From contig PFDR01000065.1 of NCBI GenBank assembly GCA_002772545.1, forward strand, positions 1-54,327: a stretch of DNA of 54,327 nucleotides, in the 5' to 3' direction. Made by a program: the position numbers and the translations under genes. Of the stretch, positions 32,445 through 41,131 are shown in pieces. Within the stretch, counting starts at the first letter, position 1; each line of letters opens with the position of its first letter. Source of the DNA: Candidatus Peregrinibacteria bacterium CG10_big_fil_rev_8_21_14_0_10_49_10 (lineage in GTDB: Bacteria > Patescibacteriota > Gracilibacteria > Peribacterales > Peribacteraceae). Below the pieces are notes generated by a model that made no database searches, was not told the origin of the DNA, and saw nothing but the letters and a program-made list of their open reading frames with translations.

Positions 32445-33701
32445 CTATGGTTCTACAGGCTCAAGAGCCTGAAGCTCTTTGAGTGAATCGGTGGAACAAA
32501 TCCATACAACATTTCGTATATGGGAGTTATAGCGCAGTTGGTTGAAAAGAATGTTCATACGACTCGGAGATGTTTTGCTTGCATCCATCTCTAAAAGAAA
32601 GGCGTATGTCTTTGGGCCAATGGGTCGCGAGTGAATAGACGTAAGATTCACATCGGATGTTGCAATATCACCTGTAATATCAAACAGAACACCCGGATAA
32701 TTATCCGGTATGACCTCCACACAATGGTAACGACGACTGGTATCGAGTTCTGATCCCTGTACTATCCGATCTGCTCTTTCATAAGCCGAATTTCCCATAC
32801 CAATGGAAGGAGAAGCAATGTGATGGTTCCAGCTACCCAACCACTGCATTGCCCTTACTGCAGAACAGTTTTCCAGTTTGCGACGCATAAGTTCAAATGC
32901 TGTACCATCTCTGCAGGAATCCATTTCCATAAAAAATCTGTATCCATCTCCACCGTCAATTTTCTGTGAATGAAGAGAGCGAAGATCTGTTCCCGCATTA
33001 CGAATAATCCCCAGAATATTGTGTAGTATGCCAATACCGTCCTTTTCCGGAATAACAATAGCCGCATGATGTTCTTTCTGGATATCCGGGAGATCTACTC
33101 CCCCATTCATATGCATGAGATAAAACTGCGTAATGTTTCCCACACCCTTCTGATTTGCCATATCTTCACGAAGCACATTCAGTCCCCATTCCTCAATGGC
33201 AAGACGAGAGGCAAGACAAATACGATGAGGATCTTTCAGCTCAGCAACATGCTGAGGAGCATCTGCCGTTACGGCTTCTATTACATGGTTCTTATCTGTG
33301 AGTCCCAACTCAGCGAGAGCGTCGCCGCACTGCGCTATACCCATAGGATGTGAATGCACATAAGATATGTCTTGCAAATCCGTATTGGGCAAAACACCTA
33401 AACACATACGTACATGCAGTTCTATTTCACCACATATAGCTTCAGAACTGTTATCTCTCAATTGGTTAAGGTGTTTCCAAACGGGTCCCTTTGATGAATT
33501 TTCCACTGGAACTACTCCATAATCACCCCCCGCAATACCTTCCCAAACACCCTCAATAGTATCGGCATAGTGAATACGGGTTGTAGGTACTTCTTTTTGC
33601 ACAAGCCGTGCTGCTTCATCCGAAAATGAGAGTTTTTTCATGGCCCAGAGATTTGATTGCTCAGGAAGAATGGACGATTCTGATGAAATTTTTTGAGTCA
33701 T
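32445..33701 (-). CDS. pheA: Prephenate dehydratase-like protein with two ACT domains
   Basis: Converts prephenate to phenylpyruvate. 418 aa. The dehydratase domain keeps GDYGVVPVENSSKGPV and YVHSHPMGIAQC (family SHPQALAQC). The Thr motif reads GNITQFYLM (family TRF), a conservative change near the active site. Two consecutive ACT domains follow (about 215-290, GILHNILGIIRNAGTDLRSL; 325-400, GVLFDITGDIATSDVNLTSI with IHSRP), the second bearing the ESRP-like effector motif. Usual PheA proteins have one ACT. No chorismate mutase domain. ATG 33701 is preceded by a structured leader. Confidence 0.85.
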   Translation of the reverse strand: MTQKISSESSILPEQSNLWAMKKLSFSDEAARLVQKEVPTTRIHYADTIEGVWEGIAGGDYGVVPVENSSKGPVWKHLNQLRDNSSEAICGEIELHVRMCLGVLPNTDLQDISYVHSHPMGIAQCGDALAELGLTDKNHVIEAVTADAPQHVAELKDPHRICLASRLAIEEWGLNVLREDMANQKGVGNITQFYLMHMNGGVDLPDIQKEHHAAIVIPEKDGIGILHNILGIIRNAGTDLRSLHSQKIDGGDGYRFFMEMDSCRDGTAFELMRRKLENCSAVRAMQWLGSWNHHIASPSIGMGNSAYERADRIVQGSELDTSRRYHCVEVIPDNYPGVLFDITGDIATSDVNLTSIHSRPIGPKTYAFLLEMDASKTSPSRMNILFNQLRYNSHIRNVVWICSTDSLKELQALEPVEP

Positions 33702-33736
33702 AGTCTGAAGCAGGTAACAAACAAAACACCTCCGCT

Positions 33737-33809
33737 GCGTGGGGAAGTGCGTAGAGTCTGCTTGATTTTTTTAATCGATTACATCAGACGCATCGGCTCC
33801 TTCCCCGCA
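33737..33809 (-). promoter_or_regulatory. Structured leader of pheA-aroG
   Basis: Inverted repeat: TGCG-T-GGGGAAG and GTCTG on one side (33737-33760) pair with CAGAC and CTTCCCCGCA (33785-33809). Between them is an A/T-rich loop with a T-run (GATTTTTTTAATCGATT). It could act as an attenuator or as a bidirectional terminator between pheA and rsmA. No known riboswitch recognised. Confidence 0.4.
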
Positions 33810-33902
33810 CTAAAGGGGGAGAAATAGAAGCCGTAGCTAAAGGTCTGCTGTATCACGTTGAACACACTTTACTTGTCTTACACAGGATGTCAAGCTACGG
33901 AC

Positions 33903-34724
33903 GTGCAAAAACTGGAAGAACACGTCCGGCAGTTCTGCAAGACCTATGCCCTCAAACTCAACACAGACCTCGGTCAGCACTTTCTTGTAGATCAGGAAGT
34001 GCTGGATGCCATTGTGGATGCATCCGGCATTCACACGGAAGACACGGTGGTAGAAATAGGACCGGGCATAGGGGTGCTTACAAAAGAACTACTCACACGT
34101 GCCGCAAAGGTTGTAGCGGTAGAGCTGGACGCACGCCTGATTCCTCTGCTGGAAACATATGTGGAAGATGACCCCAGGCTCGAGGTCATACAGGGAAACG
34201 CACTCCGGGTGCCCCTGCCAAAAGAACCGTACAGAATTGTCGCCAATATTCCCTATCACATTACCTCGCCGCTGCTGCGACATGCTTTTTTAGAATCAGA
34301 CATAACACCGGTCTCTCTTACACTTCTCATACAAAAAGAGGTGGCAGAAAAAATCTGCGATACACAGCACACCGGCCTTCTTACCATTCTTGTAGGTCTC
34401 TTTGGTACACCCGAGATTATTGCAGATGTTCCGCCTTCTTGCTTCCTGCCACCACCACAGGTCGACTCGGCGGTGCTGCACATACAGTGTTTTCCGGAAC
34501 CTATTGCTTCTGCCGACGAACTCAAGAAGATTTTTTCTCTCACAAAAATTGCCTTCTCCCGGAAGAGAAAAATGCTCAGTAACAGTATAGGAAAACAACC
34601 GGGTGGCGCAGAGATGCTAAAAAAAGCGGGAATACATGCAGATAGAAGACCGGAAACACTCACGGTGGAAGAGTGGGTGAAGCTTGCGAAGGTCGACCTC
34701 ACCCCCACGTTCTATCACCCTTAA
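33903..34724 (+). CDS. rsmA: 16S rRNA (adenine1518-N6/adenine1519-N6)-dimethyltransferase
   Basis: KsgA/RsmA dimethylates two adjacent adenines in helix 45 of 16S rRNA late in 30S assembly. 273 aa from GTG 33903 (TTG 33858 would add 15 residues). Motifs: LNTDLGQHFLVD, VVEIGPGIGVLTKEL (SAM-binding), VVAVELDARLI, and IVANIPYHITSPLL (catalytic N-[IL]-PY). The GTG is chosen from the usual 20-30 residues before GQxFL. After the stop a palindrome GGCTTTATAAAGCC (34737-34750) lies before comEC. Confidence 0.94.
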   Translation: MQKLEEHVRQFCKTYALKLNTDLGQHFLVDQEVLDAIVDASGIHTEDTVVEIGPGIGVLTKELLTRAAKVVAVELDARLIPLLETYVEDDPRLEVIQGNALRVPLPKEPYRIVANIPYHITSPLLRHAFLESDITPVSLTLLIQKEVAEKICDTQHTGLLTILVGLFGTPEIIADVPPSCFLPPPQVDSAVLHIQCFPEPIASADELKKIFSLTKIAFSRKRKMLSNSIGKQPGGAEMLKKAGIHADRRPETLTVEEWVKLAKVDLTPTFYHP

Positions 34725-34736
34725 GAACAGTTTTTA

Positions 34737-34750
34737 GGCTTTATAAAGCC
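34737..34750. repeat. 14-bp perfect palindrome after rsmA
   Basis: GGCTTTATAAAGCC. It has TTTTT before it on the plus strand (so an A-run follows on that side); it may terminate weakly on the minus strand. Confidence 0.4.
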
Positions 34751-34822
34751 ACATATCCATATGTATCGGAGAAATTTTTCACAGGGGACATACAGAGGAA
34801 AAAATGAGAGGAAACTATAGGT

Positions 34823-36334
34823 ATGCATGCCCGCAGATGTTCCTACACCTTCCTTCTCAGTTTTCTTATTGGCATCTTTCTGTTGCAGTGGAACCAGCAA
34901 AAAATGTATCCGCCGGATGTCTGGGAACTCCTGCTCATGCTCGGAGCGCTGGGTGCGGTCTCCGTTTGTATACCGCAGACAAGGAAGATGGGAGGCATAG
35001 CCCTGGCCATGGCACTGGGCATTGCCGTGTCTCTGAGTACCGTGGAACGCACAACACATGTGCCAACGGCATTGACTGTAGATACCTATGCAACGGAGCA
35101 GTTCGTAAAAGTGTATGGAACCATTGCCGCAGAACCCGACAGAAGACCTATGCAAACTAAATACACCGTAGACGTACATCAGATTCAAACTGCATCGGGC
35201 ACCATTCTTTTTCCCGTACAGGGAAAGGTACTTGCTACGTACGGGAGCTGGCCACGCTTTGCCTATGGAGAGGATGTCGTAGTGCAGGGCACACTCCAGG
35301 CACCCCGTGCCATAGAAACCTTTCAGTACGACCGCTATTTGAGCCGCTATGGAGTCTATGCAGTCATCTATAGAGCGGGTATGCAGAAGAAACAAAGTGT
35401 CGCACCGAAGGATGACATCTGGGCAAGGTTCAAATCCTCTCTCTTTACACTCAAAGACCACTTTGAATACCGGATCAATACTCTGTATGCAGAACCACAT
35501 GCTTCATTTATGGCAGGTCTGCTTACAGGTTCCCGACGTGGCATACCCGATGCATTGCTGAAGGATTTCAATACCACAGGTCTCACACACATTATTGCTA
35601 TTTCCGGCTACAACATCACCATTGTTATCACCATGATTTCAGGAATGCTCTTCTGGTTGCCACTGAAGAAACGGTTCTTCCCCGCAGTTGCTGCCATCAT
35701 TGCATTTACGCTTTTTGTGGGAGCAAGCGCCGCTATAGTTCGTGCAAGCATTATGGGAATACTCGGACTGCTTGCACTGCAAACAGGACGCCAGTCTGAA
35801 GTGCGACTGAGCGTACTGTGGACCCTCTTTTTCATGCTCCTGTGGAACCCAAAGTACCTGTGGTACGACGCAGGCTTCCAGCTCTCGTTCCTTGCCGTGC
35901 TGGGGCTCATAGAAGTAGCTCCGCTGCTCGACCCCCTCTTTCAATACATTCCTCAGACACTCGGTATTCGTGAAGCACTGCAAATGACCGTATCCGCACA
36001 GCTGAGTGCGGTACCGCTCATTATTTTTTTGTTTGGCAGACTCTCCCTTATAGCACCCATAGCAAATCTCCTTGTTGCTCCTTTTATACCGCTTGCCATG
36101 TTGTTTGGATTCCTCGGAACGGTAGCAAGTTTTGTATGGTTCCCTCTGGGGCAAATGCTCTCCTATATTGCATGGGGATGTCTGGAGTGGATTGTAATCG
36201 TGGCACATCAACTTTCTAATATTCCCTTTTCATCGGTAGAACTAGGAAAGATAAGTAGTATAGTTATTGTGGGGTATTACTGCCTTCTCCTTCTTGTGTT
36301 GTATCGCCATCAGCGAATGGTTGCTTGTTACTAG
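34823..36334 (+). CDS. comEC: ComEC/Rec2 DNA-uptake channel, core form
   Basis: Membrane channel that transports single-stranded DNA during natural transformation. 503 aa: short N-terminal TMs, an OB-like extracytoplasmic domain (about 85-190), then the competence domain with HIIAISGYNITIV, ASAAIVRASIMGILGL and DAGFQLSFLAVLGL and about eight TMs. The C-terminal metallo-beta-lactamase domain of many ComEC proteins is absent, as is common in Patescibacteria. The last five codons (MVACY) and the TAG stop are encoded by the left heptamer arm of element 3, so the original C terminus was replaced. Confidence 0.92.
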   Translation: MHARRCSYTFLLSFLIGIFLLQWNQQKMYPPDVWELLLMLGALGAVSVCIPQTRKMGGIALAMALGIAVSLSTVERTTHVPTALTVDTYATEQFVKVYGTIAAEPDRRPMQTKYTVDVHQIQTASGTILFPVQGKVLATYGSWPRFAYGEDVVVQGTLQAPRAIETFQYDRYLSRYGVYAVIYRAGMQKKQSVAPKDDIWARFKSSLFTLKDHFEYRINTLYAEPHASFMAGLLTGSRRGIPDALLKDFNTTGLTHIIAISGYNITIVITMISGMLFWLPLKKRFFPAVAAIIAFTLFVGASAAIVRASIMGILGLLALQTGRQSEVRLSVLWTLFFMLLWNPKYLWYDAGFQLSFLAVLGLIEVAPLLDPLFQYIPQTLGIREALQMTVSAQLSAVPLIIFLFGRLSLIAPIANLLVAPFIPLAMLFGFLGTVASFVWFPLGQMLSYIAWGCLEWIVIVAHQLSNIPFSSVELGKISSIVIVGYYCLLLLVLYRHQRMVACY

Positions 36335-36837
36335 TTGCTTGTAACTTGTTATGGCTATATTTATTACATTCGAGGATATAAAGGCTTGGCAGGAAGGTCG
36401 CAAGCTCATGCAAACCATACGCCAATACTGCAATAGAGCTCGTGCCAAAAGAGACTTTGCATGGGCAGACCAAATCAGCAGATCCACTCTTTCTGTTATG
36501 GCCAATATTGCGGAAGGACATGATGCACTTAGTAAAAATGAATTCATTAGGTTTTTAGGATATGCAAAGCGCTCATGCGCAGAAACAAGATGTCACTTGT
36601 ACTATGGTTTTGATGCTGGATACATCACAAAAAAAGAATTCCAATCTACAGCTTTACAGGCAAAACAGATTTGCGCTCAAATTGCTAGCCTCATCAAGTA
36701 TCTAAGAAGTAGCAAATGAGCAACAAGTAACTAGTAACCAGCAACAAGTAACTAGTAACCAGCAACAAGTAACTAGTAACCACTAACCAGCAACTAGTAA
36801 CTAGTAACCACTAACCAGCAACTACTAAACAAGCACC
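36320..36837. mobile_element. Heptamer-flanked four-helix-bundle element, copy 3
   Basis: Left arm (36320-36354): GTTGCTT GTTACTA GTTGCTT GTAACTT GTTATGG. Right arm (36719-36837): seventeen consecutive 7-bp words such as AGCAACA AGTAACT AGTAACC, this triplet of words repeated three times, then ACTAACC AGCAACT AGTAACT AGTAACC ACTAACC AGCAACT ACTAAAC AAGCACC. The arms are inverted (AGCAAC/GTTGCT, AGTAAC/GTTACT). One S23-family gene lies inside, and its ATG is part of the last left-arm word. Confidence 0.8.
36351..36719 (+). CDS. Four-helix-bundle protein (S23/IVP family), copy 3
   Basis: 122 aa. FEDIKAWQEGRKLMQTIRQY (helix 1), RSTLSVMANIAEGHDALSKN and FLGYAKRSCAETRCHLYYG follow the family pattern. 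It is divergent from copies 1 and 2. The ATG lies in the final heptamer of the left arm (GTTATGG), and the TGA stop abuts the right arm, so the gene fills the element completely. Function unknown; the family is found in rRNA intervening sequences and next to retroelements. Confidence 0.9.
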   Translation: MAIFITFEDIKAWQEGRKLMQTIRQYCNRARAKRDFAWADQISRSTLSVMANIAEGHDALSKNEFIRFLGYAKRSCAETRCHLYYGFDAGYITKKEFQSTALQAKQICAQIASLIKYLRSSK

Positions 36838-36840
36838 AGT

Positions 36841-37374
36841 CTACCACACATACATCCGGAGCTTTCTCTGGCCCGTAAGCCAAGGAACCGATTTCTCCTG
36901 TACCGGTTTTTTATGTGGAAATTGAAATGCATAGGAAACCACCTTTGTTCCGGGTTTGAGTTCCGCATCAAATTTCTTTTCCAATTTTGTAAGGAGACTG
37001 GGAATAAGGTAGAGAAAAATACAATCCGCGTCCGAAACATCCTGCTTGAGCACATCTTTCAAACGCAGTTCTACCGTTTGCCGGGAAATCCAAATACGTA
37101 CCTTTCCAAGGAGCCACACTGTGGGCACAAACTCTACTCCTATGGCAGTGATGGAAGGGTATTTTCGCTTTGCATAAATGAGCAGGCGGGCATCCCCTGC
37201 TCCCAGATCGTAGAGTGTTTCACTGCCCTGCAGACCAGCAAAATGGAGCATCTCTTCTCCCACATGTTTGGGCGTGGGGATAAAGGGGACAGCTATCCAG
37301 ATATGCGCCACGACCGTCACTACAATAAAGAGAGTGATGAGAATGGCGAAGAGAAGCAGTACATCTAGAAACAT
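36841..37374 (-). CDS. Membrane-anchored SAM-dependent methyltransferase-like protein
   Basis: 177 aa. One N-terminal TM (about 5-32), then a class I methyltransferase fold: LYDLGAGDARLLIYAKRKY (motif I), AIGVEFVPTVWLLGKV (motif II) and DADCIFLYLIPSLLTKLEKK. The substrate is not predictable; similar short anchored methyltransferases occur in Patescibacteria. The stop is 4 bp past the right arm of element 3 on the opposite strand. Confidence 0.78.
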   Translation of the reverse strand: MFLDVLLLFAILITLFIVVTVVAHIWIAVPFIPTPKHVGEEMLHFAGLQGSETLYDLGAGDARLLIYAKRKYPSITAIGVEFVPTVWLLGKVRIWISRQTVELRLKDVLKQDVSDADCIFLYLIPSLLTKLEKKFDAELKPGTKVVSYAFQFPHKKPVQEKSVPWLTGQRKLRMYVW

Positions 37375-37462
37375 ACAATGACTGTAATACGGTTAGATTG
37401 TTTGCATGGCATGAACTCAGCGTAACGCTTGCACAGAAATATAACCATGCAAGAATAGACGC

Positions 37463-38167
37463 ATGAACTTTACAATTTCTCCTACTGTCTTTGAAAAGCA
37501 TCCCGGTCTTACCGTGGGTGTTATTGTCACCACACAAATAGATAATGCAAAGACACACCCGGAAATAGCACAGTTGCTGCGCCAGGAAGAAGCACATATT
37601 CGCAGCAGTATGGACCCCGACACCTTTCGGGACCATCCGCACATCGCTTCGCTGCAGGAAGTGCATCGCTCGTTTGGCAGTAACCCCAACAAGTTCCCTC
37701 CTTCCGTTCAGGCACTGGTGAAACGCGTGCTAAAGGGCGGTACATTGCCGAGTATCAATTCTCTTGTGGATGTGTATAACATCATTTCCCTGCGCTACGT
37801 CATCTGTGCAGGCGCAGAAGATACCGATGCCTGCAACGGAGACATCCAGCTGGCTTTTGCAGATGGCAACGAAGCGTTCCTGCCCCTTGGTGAGCAGGAA
37901 CACGCACCACCGGAAGCAGGTGAACTTGTGTACAAAGATCATGCAGGCATCATCTGCCGCAAACTCAACTGGCGGGAAGGCGACCGGACCAAAATTACAG
38001 ATAGCACAAAGAATGCCGTGGTTGTCGTGGAAGGATTTCCACCGTTCCCAAAGAAGCAGTTGGAGCAGGCACTGGAAGAACTGGCAAACCTCCTGCAAAA
38101 GTATTGCCGGGCAACGACAAGAATAGAAGTATTACATACAGATAAGACGGATTGCATAGTCCACTAG
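37463..38167 (+). CDS. B3/B4 tRNA-editing-like domain protein
   Basis: 234 aa, a stand-alone copy of the B3/B4 domain found in the PheRS beta subunit, where it hydrolyses Tyr-tRNA(Phe). Motifs: VHRSFGSNPNKFPPSVQALV, LPSINSLVDVYNIISLRY and VVVVEGFPPF. Stand-alone members are thought to edit or deacylate mischarged tRNAs. It is convergent with the RlmN-like gene and overlaps it by 4 bp. Confidence 0.85.
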   Translation: MNFTISPTVFEKHPGLTVGVIVTTQIDNAKTHPEIAQLLRQEEAHIRSSMDPDTFRDHPHIASLQEVHRSFGSNPNKFPPSVQALVKRVLKGGTLPSINSLVDVYNIISLRYVICAGAEDTDACNGDIQLAFADGNEAFLPLGEQEHAPPEAGELVYKDHAGIICRKLNWREGDRTKITDSTKNAVVVVEGFPPFPKKQLEQALEELANLLQKYCRATTRIEVLHTDKTDCIVH

Positions 38168-39084
38168 GGAACTAAGTGAATCCTTCCCTGCCTCTTCAGT
38201 GTAGATACATACTGCCCGCAGTTGCTGCCTATCTGGTTTTCTTCCAGAGCTCCTATACTCACCAAACTCTCAAAACCATGCCGTGCAAGATCCTCTACAA
38301 GTGCCTGGACCGACTGACCGTCGTACGGATCTAACTTTGTTTGAAGATGATTTGTTTCTGCCATACCTGTGGGATTCAAAGGCGTAAGCTTGATAATAAA
38401 CTTTGCAGGATCAAAGTGCTGCGCAAGTACGGTGGGTTCAATGGGATACTCCTCCATCACAATAAAGTTGAGGGTAATCTTTCTGTCTCCCTCTTCGTAG
38501 AAACGCTCTCCAAATGCAGCAATGTCATCCAAATCCATTTTGCGGATGGGAATGAGTTTGTCTCTCATTTTTTTATCCGTGGTATGAACCGAAAACTGCA
38601 TCTGGAACATACCACTCCCATACAATCGCTTTTTAATCTCTGTAAGGCGCCGAAGGAAACCGTGGTCGTTCTTGGGCCCGACCGTAGAAACCGATGGGAT
38701 GAGCCCGGGGGCATGGTAATGGTGTGGCAGTTCCTCGAGTACATCCAAAATAGCAGGACAAAAAACTGGTTCCCCCATGCGGGTAAACTGCACCTTGAAC
38801 TTCTTGCAGGGAATTGTTCCGGTCGGGTACCGCCGCATGACCATATAATCGATTTGATCGAAAATTTGCTGCTCCGTAAGCACGCCGTGGCACTCCTGCC
38901 CCGCATCGCACATAAGACACTGCACAGGACACCCAATAAGACAGGAAAGAACAAGTACCCACTTTTCTTCACGTGTGTGGGGAGGCTGAATGGATTCGAC
39001 AAACTCAATAGTATGACCGTTGATCTCTGCCACATAAACTTTGGCAAGACTGTCACTACCGAATTCTTTGATGACGTTCAGCAT
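38164..39084 (-). CDS. RlmN/Cfr-like radical SAM protein
   Basis: 306 aa from ATG 39084. Radical SAM cluster motif CPVQCLMC (C-x3-C-x2-C), TRMGEPVFCPAILDVLEEL (family GMGEP), VSTVGPK, FSVHTTDKKMRDKLIPIRK, IKLTPLNPTG and a C-terminal NCGQYVST (family ACGQL, the methyl-carrying Cys). It is divergent from standard RlmN (m2A2503 of 23S rRNA and tRNA), so a different RNA or substrate is possible. It overlaps the upstream TrxR-like gene by 29 bp, indicating coupling. Confidence 0.82.
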   Translation of the reverse strand: MLNVIKEFGSDSLAKVYVAEINGHTIEFVESIQPPHTREEKWVLVLSCLIGCPVQCLMCDAGQECHGVLTEQQIFDQIDYMVMRRYPTGTIPCKKFKVQFTRMGEPVFCPAILDVLEELPHHYHAPGLIPSVSTVGPKNDHGFLRRLTEIKKRLYGSGMFQMQFSVHTTDKKMRDKLIPIRKMDLDDIAAFGERFYEEGDRKITLNFIVMEEYPIEPTVLAQHFDPAKFIIKLTPLNPTGMAETNHLQTKLDPYDGQSVQALVEDLARHGFESLVSIGALEENQIGSNCGQYVSTLKRQGRIHLVP

Positions 39085-39922
39085 GAGGAGTAAGAAGAGA
39101 AAAAGTGATATCCATGGCAATACGCAATGCATCGCCGGCTGCTATGTGCACCTGACGAAATCGACTGCCGTGCACATCTCCCGCAAAGTGGATACCGGAT
39201 CGATTGTATGCAGTAATACGAGGGTAATAGGGTTCCCTGCCTACGGCAATTAATACGTAGTGTGCCTGAAGTGTTTGATTCGCACACTGTACTTCTATGC
39301 CATCACCCTTCCCTCGTACGCCCAATACGTCCAGATGTTCCAGAAAGGGAATTCCCTTCTCTTCTGCACGCACACGTAACATGGGCAAGCAGCATGCTTC
39401 ACTTCTTGTAACAAGAGTGGGAAAGTGCCCCTGTCTGTGCAAATGGAGTGCATAGTCAAATGCCGCATCTCCTCCTCCTACTACCACTATAATTGCATGA
39501 CGTGCCTCCTCCGGTACATCAGCTACTTCATAAAAAAGGGTAGTCCCCACAAGCTCTTTTTCTCCCGGAAATCCCGCCTGCTTGGCAACAGTTCCTGTGG
39601 CTATAACCACTGTGGCTCCTGTATAGCTTGCTGCTGCTGTTTTTACAACATACGCATCTTCCTCCCCACCTATCTCCACAATTTCTTCCCGAATGAGCGG
39701 TACCTGATTCTTTATGAGATGATCCTCAAAGTATGCAATGAGTTCTTTACCGGAAATACCATCCGGAAACCCCAGATAGTTCTCCACTCTGTTGGCATTA
39801 CGTAACAATCCTCCAATTCGTCCCTTTTCAAAAAGCGCTACCTTGAGACCTGACCGCTTCATGTGCACTGCAGCGGTAATGCCTGCAGGACCGGCGCCAA
39901 TGACAATACTGTCGTACGTCAT
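39056..39922 (-). CDS. Thioredoxin reductase-like flavoprotein lacking the CxxC motif
   Basis: 288 aa. FAD site VIGAGPAGITAAVHM, NAD(P) site VVVGGGDAAFDYAL, ATG motif VIATGTVAK and FAD-closing motif GIHFAGDVHGSRFRQVHIA. The redox pair CATC that should precede the NADPH site is replaced by VGTTLFYEVADVPEE, so it cannot reduce thioredoxin by the normal mechanism. It is more like ferredoxin/flavodoxin-NADP reductases of the TrxR fold or an oxidase. It overlaps the isochorismatase stop by 4 bp and the RlmN-like start, so all three form one operon. Confidence 0.85.
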   Translation of the reverse strand: MTYDSIVIGAGPAGITAAVHMKRSGLKVALFEKGRIGGLLRNANRVENYLGFPDGISGKELIAYFEDHLIKNQVPLIREEIVEIGGEEDAYVVKTAAASYTGATVVIATGTVAKQAGFPGEKELVGTTLFYEVADVPEEARHAIIVVVGGGDAAFDYALHLHRQGHFPTLVTRSEACCLPMLRVRAEEKGIPFLEHLDVLGVRGKGDGIEVQCANQTLQAHYVLIAVGREPYYPRITAYNRSGIHFAGDVHGSRFRQVHIAAGDALRIAMDITFSLLTPHAERHQRIR

Positions 39923-40650
39923 GCACCCAGCATATCAGAAGTACAAAGCGGTGTTGCGAAACCGTACGAGAGATTTTGCAGGCTCAAAAGATGCATTTCT
40001 TCTGTGTAAGTAGCCAAAGCATCTGCTGGTACAAATACATCAAACCCCAAACAAAATGCTTCACGTGCTGCAGTTTCGCAACAGAGATTGGTAAGTACGC
40101 CGGTTACCACAAGACTCTGTACCTCCTTCTTTCGTAAATATTCTTCCAATTCCGTTCCCTGGAACGAGCTGTACGAGGACTTTCGTAAAAGTAGCTCCCC
40201 TTCCTGCGGTACAAGCTCCGAAGTAAGAAGGCTTTCTGCTGATCCATCCGGAACCGACTCTCCCCACCAGCGCAAAATAGGATCGTCTTCACCTTCCTGT
40301 ACCGCAAAGTATGTAAAGATAACGGGACGACCATGCCCACGAAAATGACCAACAAGATCTAAAATATTGGGAAGGATAGCTCTTCCGCTCTCCACAAACG
40401 CATGAGAGGAAGGATCCAGAAAATAGTTCTGCATGTCTATAATCAGGATTGCAGAATGCTCCACATCAAATGCATTCCAATGGAAAGAATTTTCCCGGAG
40501 TGCTGTACTCCACGCTTCTACTTTCTTCGCATCCTGTGGTCCACGGTAGTAAGACTGCTTCTGCATGAAGAGATTCTGGAAGGTTGTGAATGGGAGTTCA
40601 ACGAATTCCTGATGATTTTTATGACAATCAAATGCTGAAAAATGTTTCAA
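39919..40650 (-). CDS. Isochorismatase/nicotinamidase-family hydrolase
   Basis: 243 aa cysteine-hydrolase fold. The catalytic triad is visible: Asp in LIIDMQNYFLD, Lys in LRKSSYSSFQGTEL and Cys in GVLTNLCCETAAREAF (with the non-proline cis-peptide region VVTGVLTN). An N-terminal extension of about 60 residues precedes the domain. WWGESVPDGS and YSSF recall EntB/PhzD-like isochorismatases, which is interesting with the PhzE-like TrpEG in the same window, but nicotinamidase or other amide substrates cannot be excluded. Start TTG 40650 is uncertain; ATG 40566 is an alternative. Confidence 0.82.
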   Translation of the reverse strand: MKHFSAFDCHKNHQEFVELPFTTFQNLFMQKQSYYRGPQDAKKVEAWSTALRENSFHWNAFDVEHSAILIIDMQNYFLDPSSHAFVESGRAILPNILDLVGHFRGHGRPVIFTYFAVQEGEDDPILRWWGESVPDGSAESLLTSELVPQEGELLLRKSSYSSFQGTELEEYLRKKEVQSLVVTGVLTNLCCETAAREAFCLGFDVFVPADALATYTEEMHLLSLQNLSYGFATPLCTSDMLGA

Positions 40651-40686
40651 GGCGTATACTCTGACGTATCTCCCCCTTCTCCCATT

Positions 40687-41064
40687 ATGGAATCCTCCAC
40701 TCTCATTGCACAGCTGCTGAGCCTGGTCTACATCATTATCGGCCTCGGTATACTCGCCGATACCACACGGTACCGTTCACTCTTTGAGTCAATGCTCGGG
40801 AACCAGGTGTTTCTTTTTTTGGCAGGTATACTCTCACTGGTCATTGGATTTGTAATCGTCAAATTCCATAACACCTGGCAGGCAGACTGGAGTGTGCTCA
40901 TTACTGTAATAGGATGGATTGCCCTGGTAAAAGGAGTATTGCTCATCGTATCTCCCGATGCACTCCTGAAACAGGCACACTACTGGCTGGAGCACCTGCA
41001 GTTGGTTGCCCTGGTCACCATAGTGCTCGGACTCGCACTGGGGTATATGGGCTTTGTGGCATAG
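40687..41064 (+). CDS. Four-TM membrane protein of unknown function
   Basis: 125 aa from ATG 40687 with four hydrophobic helices (about 5-25, 42-62, 74-92 and 102-122). The core VIGFVIVKFHNTWQADWSVL followed by ITVIGWIALVKGVLLIV looks like a conserved small family seen in Patescibacteria, but I cannot name it. It is divergent from the isochorismatase gene. TATACT at 40655-40660 could be its -10. Confidence 0.7.
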   Translation: MESSTLIAQLLSLVYIIIGLGILADTTRYRSLFESMLGNQVFLFLAGILSLVIGFVIVKFHNTWQADWSVLITVIGWIALVKGVLLIVSPDALLKQAHYWLEHLQLVALVTIVLGLALGYMGFVA

Positions 41065-41131
41065 CACCCATAAAGTGCATAAAAGAGGATCTATTGGTTC
41101 TTTAGAGCTATTATTTTGGAGTTGAGAATAG

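Noticed and set aside
36719-36837. CRISPR-like regular array
   Set aside because: The period is 7 bp with no spacers; it is a heptamer tandem array and there are no cas genes.
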